A stretch of DNA of 64,000 bases from Onchocerca volvulus (taxonomy: Eukaryota; Nematoda; Chromadorea; Rhabditida; Onchocercidae): NCBI GenBank assembly GCA_000499405.2, contig HG738145.1, positions 106,222 to 170,221 of the forward strand. Direction: 5' to 3'. The notes beneath the pieces are model-generated. The model did not search any database and was not told the DNA's origin. It was given only the letters and a program-made list of their open reading frames with translations. The position numbers were made by a program, and so were the translations under genes. Below are positions 42,601 through 54,929 of the stretch, piece by piece (the stretch's first letter is position 1; every line of letters starts with the position of its first letter).

Positions 42601-45600
42601 ACTTAATATTTCAACTTATTAAGAAAAAATTTTGAAAAATAAACTTTTTTTTTCTAGTTTTTTCTTAATTTAAATACCTCCCTTAGTTTTTATCGTCAGA
42701 AATGCTCATTTTGCAAATTTTATTCAATTTATCCATTTTCATTTTTCCTCACATTTATTATCGGTTATTTCAAGCATCAATTCAACTCATTTTCTTAGTC
42801 GTATTGAAAACACGGAATGGAACTTTGATGATGCTATGTAATATCACAAAATTACAATGTATATTTCTTCGAGCTTTCGAATTTTTGCAAAATTTTAATT
42901 TCAATAATTCTTTTACAATTACAGAGAACTAACATTAACGGTGGCAGTGATAGTGATATGCCTCGTCGTCGTTGTCGAGCATTGGTGGTAAAAAGTGCAT
43001 CAGTACCAGCGATAACTAGAAATCCAACTTTGCCGTTTATGTTTCAAAAATTCAATGTTTCATTACCGGCTCATCTAACAGCACGAGTAACTGAGCGTAT
43101 AGACTATGATATCTATTTGATGAGGAATTCTGAAATACTCGATGATCTGAAAAATGTTTGTTCTTATGGATTATTCGTAGGTGAAGTATTCGAAGATATA
43201 TATTAAGTAGATTTACAATAGGTTAAGAAAGTTCAAATTTTACTTAAAATTTCAACCTTCTCAAATTTTTTACTCGAAAGCAATAGTGGTCCATTATGCA
43301 TCATGGTTCATTTATGATATTTATTATTTGTTAAGAAATATGTTGTGAAATTTATGCCTTACTATATCTTTTTCAAATTATAATAAAATTTATTATGAAA
43401 TATCATAAGTTTTATCATTGTTTCCAATAATGATAATTATGATGCTAAAATAACGAATTGAGAACTAAATTTTTGAATATCAGTAGTGATTAATCTTCAT
43501 AGTAAAAAACATTGGTTAAAGGCATGCTTTTTAAATTCCAGATCATTTGAAGCAGAAAGCAACTACCCTTTGATTCAATTAATTAAGAAATTAATGTTTG
43601 TTATTTTTTAAGCGCATGGTAACAGCAACAACACCTCTAACATCTCGATTATGCTTAGATCGTGGTATTTGTTGTATAGCTCGATTGATCCGTCCAGCAC
43701 GATTAAGCAATTCGACATTTGAGCCACAAATATACAGGTTCTTGAGGTGTTTATTTGTTGTAAATAATATGGAAAATTGCAAATAAGATAATCCCGCGAT
43801 TTGATCTCATTGTATCATCTTGATGATAGATCAAGTTTCTAACATTTATTATCAACTGTTGAAATAGTTCTCTGCATGTTTTTCCAATATGTCTTACGAT
43901 GCTTAGAAATTTGTTGTTTATTTTTTAATTTTCTTTAATTTTGGAGAAAAAAAATTCTTTTAAAATTTCAATCATATAGAATATTGAATTTAGCAGTTAT
44001 TAGCCGTTTTATTTCGTTTTCTCTTCTTTTTTTTTTTTTTTTTTCTTAACATTTAATTATTATTCATTTGTTCAGGGCAATAGCCAGTCATTACCGCCCA
44101 GATGATAGAACTTGTGAAGTATTACTTGTTGATTTCGGACAAACAATTGTATGCAGTGTATCAGACCTATTTGAACTGCATGATCAGGTTGGCATTGTTA
44201 TTCGTTAAATTTGAGCATATTGTGACATCGGCAATAGCCGCTAATTATTCAATCAATAGGCCAGTAACTCCAAAACATTTAGTTATAAGGTGAACTCATA
44301 ATAGCTAATCCTGTATTATTCGAAATTGTGCTTATGTTCGAACAATCCTTGTAGTAACTTATAGAAACAGTAGCCAAGTATTATTTGATGAATGTGAATG
44401 AAACGTGTTTGTAAAACTAGAATGTATGTGCATCATATTCAACTTATTTTGCAGAAATCCCAGAAGTTCTGATATTTCGAATGATAATTGTTTGTCATTG
44501 TTGTAGTTTAATGATAAGAACATAAAATTTATTAAACAGCGATAGATTTCAGCCTATTGAAGTTCTTGAAAAGCCAACAGCATCATTCCGGTGTCGAGTG
44601 AAGAGATTTTCACCATCTAAAAGGAATGCTAATAAAGGAATAAGAGTGAGACAATGCTGTATTTCTCATGCTTGAATTATATTGAAATTGTCAAAAATTT
44701 CAAAAAAAAGGGAATCGGATTAAAAAATTAGCATTTTCTAAATTCATTTTATCATTTAATTTAATAGCTTCCTTCACATATTCATAAAATTTACTTATTC
44801 ATATTTTCTGATAAATATCGCATCATTACTTTAGTCACACACAAAAAATTGTATTTATGTGAGAAAAAATACCTACATTTAGCTTAATCAAATCTTAAGT
44901 CTTATTTGATACCATTAATTTTGCCACTTTTAGGCAAATAATATACCATAAAAGTTTCCTTTTTTTTTTTTTTTTTCAGTTACTTGATGAAAATGATTAC
45001 AATATTTGTTTAACATTAAAATGCGCTCGTGACTTGTATTGGGCAAAAGTGACGTTGTCGGACACAGATTTTGTACTTTATTATAAGAAGCCACGGGTAC
45101 GCAAAGAAAAGAATGAAAAAAACGTGAATAAAAGAATAAATGTCGATACTACATTGGAGGGTTAATCTAATTCTATTTTTTTTCTCTTTTATATCATATT
45201 AAAATCATTTAATTGGAAGAACTGAATCGTAGTACAACGAGTAAAATATCACATAAATAATTGTAAAAAATGTCAAATTGTCATAGAGATCTAAAAAAGT
45301 CTTCAGGATAGAAAATTTCGGTTTTTCCGATCTTTTGTTTTTCTCTATTTCTTAAATATTTAAACTAGAGATTCTATTTTATTAAAACACTTTTGAAAGA
45401 GGCAGTTTTTATTCAACTTTTTTCTTAAAGCCAAAAATGCATCGAGGGTAGGTGCCGTAAGAAAATTTGAACAACGAAAAGAGAAACTACATGAGGAAGA
45501 AGTACGATTATATGAACAGGAAGAATTGCTGCGAAAGGAAGAAGAAAATTTTACAAATGAAAGGTTCGTTCTCTGGATGAAATTGCGTGAGCAAAGTTTG

Positions 45601-48600
45601 AGTTTTGTGTTTTTGAGAAATGGAGAAAGAATAAAATTTTTTCTTCTGGAAAGCTTAATATTTATCAACAAATAGTCCTAGATTTGTTTCATATTAGAAA
45701 ATATTATGAGTTGAAGAGATATCGTTGATATCTGAAACTCGAATTTCTAATTGGAATTTCATACTAAACTTAGAAGAAAATTGTATATTTTTTTAGCATC
45801 AGAAAGGAACAAGAATTACAGCTGATAGCATTACAAATGCAACTGTGGGATATATCAGCAAAATTGGATATGGTTGCTTCTAATGACTCAAATTTTGCGA
45901 AAACGGCATGTGTTAATCAGATCTGTAGAGAATATTGTAGGGAAAAAATCTTTCCAGTTCATTTTACGATTAACAAAATTTCCAGATTAGTATAAAACTG
46001 TATAATTTAAGCAAAATAGTTGTAAAGCTTGCATGCCCTTTGTTGGCTGTAAAATTTTTGAAGAATGCAATGCAGAGGATGAAGTATCATTTGTCAATTA
46101 TACTAATTGTCATAGATGTCTTGGTTTGTTATGGATAATTGCAAATTTTTTGATGTCAATTGCTGTTTTAACTTAATCAAAAGCCATGAAATTTTATTTG
46201 TTAGCGCATTTGTCTACGAACGTTGGGAAATCTTCATTATTTACTTTTCTGTCTAGTATTTTCCATAATTTCAAATTACAAGAGCTATTCAAATTTGAAA
46301 GATTAAGAAAGCTTTTTTTTTTTTTTTGTAGAATCCTTACTGTCCGCAGCTGCAACAAAATAATTATTCTGGTGTTCCTGTGTATATGACAAATGGTTAC
46401 GATCAATCCAAGATCAGATACCGTAATGGTAATAGTGCATCCAGTATACCACAACAGCAGCAGAATGTCGCCATAAATCAATCTTGGGGACAACAATGGC
46501 CATATTATCTTTCGGCTCCACACACACCGAACATTATAACACCGATAAACCAATATAATCGACCGTATCAACAAATGTTTGTCTTAATAGATTTTAAATA
46601 GGCGATAATAAGATATAATGTTCGACATACGTATAGTAAAACTTTTTCGAGAGATATTTACTATCAAACTATTCTACTGGTTAAGGACTTCTCGGCTTGT
46701 AGAATGTCTCTATCATCATTTCTAGCCATAGCAGTCATGTAACTGAAAAGGTTGTTTTAGTACGCGAGAAAAGAAAATTGAATTATTTGTTGGAATAATT
46801 TGATGTTTTATTCTTTTTAAAACAAGAGAAAAATCGATTTCATAAAGATTCATGGAAATTTTAAGCTATAGTACTACTTAGTCTTTGTGGATATCAGCTC
46901 GTTTATTTATATCTAGTTCTGGGGGTTATTCAAATCTGTTAGAATATTTTCGTATATTTTAAGTTAAAAGCTCGAAATCCCCTCAATATTTCAGGATATT
47001 ATCCAGTGGCATGCCCTCACAAATGCCCTATATACCAAATACACAAATATCATATTCGAATGCAGCGAATAATTGTCGTTTTGGAACTCCTAGATACAAT
47101 CGAAATATAAATAAAGTATTGATTCGTCTACTCATATATGATTTAATGCACTATTTATTTATTTAAATTGATTCAACGAGTTTATTTCAACTCTCATAAA
47201 TGAGTAGGAGGAGTATCTCAGATTTTATTAAGATTGAAAAAAAAAAATTCAATTTATTGAAAATGAAGATTATGAGAAATTGATTTAATGCGCTGACTTT
47301 ATTTATTCGTTTACATAATTTTTGCTACACAGAATTTAAATCTTGAGAGTTTCAAGAAACAGACAGTTCTAGATACTTTTGAAAATTTCCAATTTTTTTT
47401 TCGGGTATTTAAAATGGAGTTTTCCAAAAATTCGATCTTAAGGTGGATTTATATTCTTCTAATATTGTTGCACCAGCTAAAACAGTACGAGCATTGTTAG
47501 TTAATGATACTTCTTCGCAAGTGACAATGTACATTCAGCGAGATTATCATCGTCAAACAGTAACAAAATACTTTAGCCGCCATTTCGTCACAATTCAAGA
47601 ACTAAGAAACGTCCTATGCAGTCGAAGGCTACTCTTTCGATATCAAAAACAGATTCCACGATTTCGAATTCAAGTACAGGCTGCAATTCAAGTGCAGGTT
47701 ACAATTTTTTTTTTCTTTGATTGGTCAAGATTCATTACTTTTTTATTACGGGGTGCTTTACTTAATTTTATTTATTTTCTCATTATTCTTATATTGTTTT
47801 ATTCATCAGTCTTATGCTGTATTTATTTAGTTGCCACTAATTTTATAAAAAAGACTTTCTTACAAATCTAAATCAGAAACTGGCATGGTGTTAGATATCT
47901 AGAAATGTCGAAGAAATCGATGATAATTATTCTATTACTAGAAATACATTTAGTAAGATTTTTCAACTTTGTTTTTTTTTGTTTTTTTTTAATTTCAGGC
48001 TGCAAAATTTCTATTTCGACAGATTCTTTTTGGTGCCATCGTAAATTGGAATATGGTGAACCACCGCATCGAACAATCAGTGATTATTGCAATATTGCTA
48101 AAAAACAATCGGGGAAAACTTCACCACATGGTAAATACTAAGAATTTAATTCAGACGTTATTATATTCGACATATTTTTCGCACTTTTGTGAATAATTTT
48201 GATATAAACCGCTGATCTTGACATGATGGAAATTTCGTTTCAGATAATCATGATAATTTTCCGAGACGTTCGCTAAGTTCCATTTCGCAATATACCGAAG
48301 ATTTGTCAAATACTTCAAATCGGCAAAGTGCACAAATAAAACTGAAACAACCAGGAAAGGATACTGGAGATGTAAGAGTTTTTTATTTTCAGTTATTTAC
48401 AATTAATGGGAACAGTGGAGATGAATAGAAGATGATAATATGAAAAATGTTTCCATCAATTTTGAATAACTTCTCTGATTTATTATTGTAACATTCACAG
48501 GCATCCGATGCTTCATATACGAGTTCAGTTACAAAACCAGTTTATACATCTGATGAATCAGACGATTATGGTCAATTATGCATTAATACGAATAGCTATG

Positions 48601-49989
48601 AAAAGCAGGAAATGGTATTTACTATTTTATGAAAGTTATGATCTAGCAGTTTCATCGAAAATTTAACTTCATTGTCTCATAAAGTGAATTATAGAACTTC
48701 TTTTTTGGTTGAGAATTTGGATTGATTTCAGCTTGTATCGCCAGAACTCCAAATCTCCTTACATCTGGACGATGAACGGCAGTCATTCCCAACTTACCAG
48801 GTATTGCGATTCTATATTCAGACAGAAAAAATACTATTTTCTCCTTATCGAAAATGTCATATTCTTCAGCAGTAGATTGGAAACTTATTTGTTCTAAAGC
48901 TGATCTTTTCAAGAAAAGATAACGGAAAGCGCAAAAAATATATGCACACAAAAAGAGCTCGCATCCATTCTCATTACGAAATCTTCCTTTGATTTTATTG
49001 TACAGAAGTGGAAAAATATTTTTTCCAGATTTTGTAACACTAAAAATATTTTATGTTATGCAGCATTCACTAATCTTAATTTCTAGATGTATCATAAGGT
49101 TATTGATATCGCTAATGGAAACGAATTAGTGGTACAAAGAATTGGTAGTGATACTGATTGGCCGGTATTTTTTGTAACTACGAATCCGACATCACAGGAT
49201 ATATCTATCGAATGTTTTGATTCGATGCAAAAACTGAATGCTGATGAAATCGTTACTTTTGTTTACATTGATATTTATTTACTTTTAGATTGATAATAAC
49301 ACTATGTGATAAAGGAAGAAGTTTATCGAAACACTGTAAGAAGAAAAAACTTCTATAACAATGATCCCAAAAATACATTAAACTTTCATCCATTCATCTT
49401 CCTTTCCTATTAATATTATATATTTGCAGGGAATTGGTGTACTTTGTTTGGTACAGTGCAGTGATCTCAGAAGGACGAAAGTTAGAGCAATTGTTGAGCG
49501 TTTTAATGAAAACATTATACAGGTTCGACATATTGATGATGGACATGTGGAAACTATTCAGCTAAATGAATTATGGTCTATAGAAAAATTGGTAAACTTC
49601 ATTTGAAACTGTTAGCAATCTCAACAACAATTCAACCTGAAATGTATTCAGTTTTGCAATGCTGCCCTATACTGAGTTAAATCTTATAATTTCTCTTAAT
49701 CATTTTGTTTGGACTGAGAATCAAAATTTTGAAATATGCTAGCATTCAATTAATTTATTAAACATTTTAGTCTCCAAGTGTTCGAACCCGACCTGCTCTA
49801 GCAGTGCCGTGTATCTTGGCTTCTTTTAACGAAGCAAAATTGGTTAAAACGATTAATTGCCATAAGAATGAAATACCTTGTGTTGGACAGCTAATGCGTC
49901 TTCTGTTCAAGAAGCAACGTGATTCGGATGGAATTTGGATTGTCGAATTAATAACTGGAATGAATAGTGATGATATCTCAGAAGAGTAA
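39636..49989 (+). CDS. Multi-Tudor domain protein
   Basis: About 25 exons join in phase to roughly 1,170 residues, from MRFGGKYLVAAPPDGRALW to GMNSDDISEE and a TAA at 49987-49989. At least three Tudor-like modules are visible, two in the first half and one at the C-terminus. Between them are a Lys/Glu-rich coiled coil (exons near 45430-45563 and 45797-45911), a Cys-rich exon, and Gln/Asn/Ser/Pro-rich disordered parts (SIPQQQQNVAINQ). Tudor modules bind methylated arginines; multi-Tudor proteins commonly scaffold germ granules and small-RNA machinery, so such a role is an inference. The nematode protein EKL-1 is one candidate relative but I could not establish orthology. The apparent stop after TTLEG near 45165 falls in an intron, so this is one gene, not two. 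Confidence 0.82.
40051..41264 (+). other. Tudor module 1 (exons 2-4)
   Basis: The first part (CFEVRILRVDRVAKCLYVRP) resembles the strand before an extended Tudor core. The core reads YLRAVLLKKEMKVNCP, then MYGIDHGEVYDISANDVCEL with LPPL-like LDVPPLCLCIVL. YGIDHGE matches the FxDYGxxE turn of Tudor domains with one aromatic-cage position changed. Confidence 0.72.
43613..44187 (+). other. Tudor module 2
   Basis: Two exons (43613-43738 and about 44076-44187) give CIARLIRPARLS, then YRAIASHYRPDDRTCEVLLV and DFGQTIVCSVSDLFEL. The DFGxTxxV turn and the preceding YRAxV-like strand are typical of Tudor domains. The phase at the junction is AG|G (Arg). Confidence 0.78.
46012..46083 (+). other. Candidate 24-residue Cys-rich exon of the Tudor gene
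   Basis: The stretch QNSCKACMPFVGCKIFEEC plus NAEDE is open, bounded by TTTAAG and a GT donor, and is phase 0 at both ends. It joins a coiled-coil exon ending in KTAC (45911) to the next exon starting NPYCPQ (46331). Without it the flanking exons also join in phase, so it could be constitutive or a cassette exon. Confidence 0.5.
47521..47576 (+). other. Inferred 56-nt intron in the Tudor gene
   Basis: The exon beginning at 47443 (VDLYSSNIVAPAK) must change frame to match the phase of the next exon (GCKISISTDSFW, near 48000). Removing 47521-47576, GTGACA...CTTTAG, does this exactly and yields TSSQPPFRHNSRTKKRPMQS. The removed piece is itself open in the first frame, so retention would be readable for a while. 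Confidence 0.5.
49087..49830 (+). other. Tudor module 3 (C-terminal)
   Basis: Exons near 49087-49269, 49430-49590 and 49771-49989 give GVLCLVQCSDLRRTKVRAIV, ENIIQVRHIDDGHVETIQ, LNELW and VRTRPALAVPCIL. This follows the extended Tudor order. The FxDYG turn is replaced by VRHIDDG, so the aromatic cage is probably incomplete. Confidence 0.75.
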
Positions 49990-50924
49990 TAAGCTCTTTT
50001 AATTTAAGAAGGAATTTTCAGAGAAATGTCGACTTTTTCTGCATTATTATCTTTATCCATTCAAATTGAATTTTATTTTTTTTTTTATTTTTTAGGAATC
50101 GCTTTTTATGAGGTCGATTTTTTCATTTTTCTTGAAAAATATTAAAATAATATTCATTTCGCTATAATCTGAGTGTATAAAAAGAATAAGTATTTTCATT
50201 TTATAATGTAGTCGTATGAAATGAAAAGATAAATGCTCAGCATTCGCAATCTTAATTAGGAAAATTTCATCCTAGAATTCATTATTGAGCTCTAAGTTAT
50301 TTTCGGAAGTTGTGTTTTTCCTTTGGTTTCTTTTGCATAATATTCTCGATCAGATTTGCTTGTTAATTCATTAATTATTTATCATTTATGCTTGTGGATT
50401 CACTGATTATTATATTCATATAAGCCCCATTTACGGTGATTTCTTGCTAATTGTTTCTGTAATTGAAGTTTCAATCACCAAATCTAAATCGCTCGTAAAC
50501 TGGCACATTTTTTTGAAAGGGAAAACTTGATTTTCAAGAAAAATTACTGATATTTAAATTAGACTTCAAGTCATGTTTATTTCAAAAAATTTAGCTTGTA
50601 GTTACCGATTCTATTTTAATAAATCTTTTCTTGAATTATGAAGAAATTTTTTTTTTTGGTATCTCTTAGATCTTCTGAATTTTGCACATATGCATCTCTA
50701 TGTAACTTTTTTTTTTTCTTTTTTGATTAGAACATAATCCGCTTTTGTCTGTTAAGGAATAAAAATTTTTGGAGATATTTAAAAGTTGTCATTACTGCAA
50801 AATGGTTCAGTTTTAACTAGTTCCTTGGTAAAGTAAAATTAAATCGTGCACTATTGTCGCCATAATGAATAGTGATAGAAATTATACGGTTGTTCATAAT
50901 TCCTAAATGTACCGTTTAATAAGA

Positions 50925-50956
<32 letters not shown>

Positions 50957-50957
50957 C
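49990..50957. other. Intergenic, Tudor 3' flank
   Basis: AT-rich, no coding signal seen. It ends with an A tract of about 27 nt (50930-50956) directly before the retrotransposon remnant. Confidence 0.55.
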
Positions 50958-52075
50958 ATATTAATCGCAATTTGAGAGAGCGAAAAGATTCAATAAAACA
51001 GCACGATAAGAATTAAAAGGCTGAACCGGTGAGGAAGGACAAGAACAGAAAAACAAAAGGCAAGTAAGTCGCTTATTTGGGTGAAAAGAAATAATGGAAG
51101 CTGAAGGTAGTACTCCGACTAGAAGCATAAGAAGAAAAGATAGGAAGTCCGTGTCCTACCTTATCAGAATGAATTTAAATAAACTTGCGTCCGAGGTTAA
51201 ACTAGTATTCGAGAAGGTAGAAGGTATTTGTGCAGAAAAAATCCAAGAAGAATTAATTGAAGAAAACAAGTCGAAATCGATACATTGGAAAGAAAAAGGG
51301 TGCTCATGAATGGACATCTAAAAATAATTGAAGGAATCATCTCGAAAGCAATTGCGTTAGAAAAGGAATGGAAAGAAGCATTACAGTCTGTTAAAAAACA
51401 AAGATGAGGATTATGAATTCGATTTATATGAATCCTATTTGTACACAGAAAAATGCTTATTTAGCAGCTGTCACAAACTGCATTATGTTCAAAACTTCCT
51501 AACTGAAGAAATAGACCTGATCCATGTATTGTGTGAGACAGAATCAAGAAATAAAGGATCAGATGTGAAATCAGATGTAAAAGAAAACGAAGGAAAGTCC
51601 TTAACTGAATTAATTGAGGAATTTGTGATAACAAGTAAACCTCGAGGAATAAAGACTGTAGAATTTGATGGAAATCCAAAACTTTGGGATCTGTTTATAA
51701 CACAATTCGAAGAAGCGATTGATAAAAGAGAAAACATGACGGCTAGAAGAAAATTTGCACACCTGCTCGGATGTTTGAAGGGAGAGGCATTAGAATATAT
51801 AAGCGATTTAGCTGTCAGTGAAGAAAATTATACATTAGTTATGAAGAATTTCAAGGAGCGGTACGATGGCAAAGAGAGAAGTAATTAGTAAAATGGAACA
51901 AATTAATAAATTCAGTCCGCTCACTGTGACAGATAAAAAAAAAAGAAAAAAAAGGAGGTATATTTATTCAAAAACACGCGCCAAATCGAATGCAACGTTA
52001 AATTTCAAAGCAATCGGTGAAGAACTTGCAACACATTGTACGAAGAGCGATAATGAGCATTTACATTTTTAATTA
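50958..52075 (+). mobile_element. Decayed BEL/Pao-type LTR retrotransposon gag fragment
   Basis: Open segments at 51094-51309, 51439-51888 and 51866-52072 lie in different frames and together look like one broken gag. The middle one contains IKTVEFDGNPKLWDLFITQF, then FAHLLGCLKGEALEYISDLA and YTLVMKNFKERYDG. This order (FDGNP..W..F...F, L..L.G.A, Y..A...L..RYG) is that of the DUF1759 gag domain of BEL/Pao elements. A stop and frame changes near 51309-51440 and 51866-51890 break it. No protease, reverse transcriptase, integrase or paired LTRs are visible around it. Base composition is somewhat richer in G than the flanks. The piece is a fossil, not an active element. Confidence 0.75.
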
Positions 52076-52148
52076 TATAGATGCTAAAATAACACTGAAT
52101 CTTTTGAAAATATGGATTGGTTAGAAAATAGAAATCCAGAAAATGTAC

Positions 52149-52220
52149 GGTCCCGTGGTGTAGTGGTTAGCACTCAGGACTCTGAATCCTGCGACGGGAG
52201 TTCAAATCTCCCCGGGACCT
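52149..52220 (+). tRNA. tRNA-Gln (anticodon CTG)
   Basis: The acceptor stem GGTCCCG pairs with CGGGACC and is followed by a T discriminator. The anticodon stem CAGGA/TCCTG closes the loop CTCTGAA, giving anticodon CTG, which reads the glutamine codon CAG. The D arm (TGTAGTGGTTAGCA) and T arm (GGGAGTTCAAATCTCCC) have the normal A and B box forms. No intron. It lies about 75 bp after the gag remnant. Confidence 0.96.
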
Positions 52221-52230
52221 TAGGCATCAA

Positions 52231-52235
52231 TTTTT
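52231..52235 (+). terminator. RNA polymerase III terminator of tRNA-Gln
   Basis: A run of five T starts 11 nt after the mature tRNA end, a normal Pol III stop signal. Confidence 0.75.
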
Positions 52236-54441
<2,206 letters not shown>

Positions 54442-54929
54442 ATCTTTAAATATATAATTATTGTGATACTTTCCAGCTAATTATCATAATTCTTGTATAA
54501 TTTGTATTATTTTCTAGTAAATTGGCAGAAGTTTGCTGATGTCATAAAATTCAGTACTGATAGATTATAAGTTTTATAGATAACATTATTTATAATTTGT
54601 GGAGAAAATTTATTATTATAATCTCTGTTGGCATATTTAAAAAACTATCAAATGAACAAGATTTTTCCGATATAATTTACTGATTTTTATTAACTGCATG
54701 CAACTGCCTGATTATCACAAAGAAAATTGGATTATTTTCAGCCATTTTGGCTGGATCTTTATATCGTTCTAATATTTAAAAAGTATACTGTCATTCAGAA
54801 ATACATGTGAATATTACAAAATTTTCATTGTTCTTAGAAATTTAACGTTTAGCTATTCTTGAGACTTTTTGCTTCTCGATTTATTTTTTCAGTTGTTGAA
54901 TGTTTCATTGATTAAAGCTAAGTTATGAT
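54442..54929. other. Convergent intergenic region, Nudix/bestrophin
   Basis: 488 bp between the two stop codons, AT-rich. It holds one small perfect hairpin (CAGCCA, 3-nt loop, TGGCTG at 54739-54753) and no coding signal. Confidence 0.6.

Noticed and set aside
45117..45167. Stop codon after TTLEG, suggesting two adjacent Tudor genes
   Set aside because: A GT donor just before the stop joins in phase to an exon at about 45430 (AKNASRVGAVRKFEQRKEKL), so the gene continues.
46194..46574. 126-codon minus-strand open frame
   Set aside because: It lies opposite the Gln/Asn-rich Tudor-gene exon, whose frame and splice sites are consistent; the antisense reading has no motif.
54739..54753. Small hairpin between convergent genes as a shared terminator
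   Set aside because: A 6-bp stem is expected by chance at this scale, and Pol II genes do not use such terminators.
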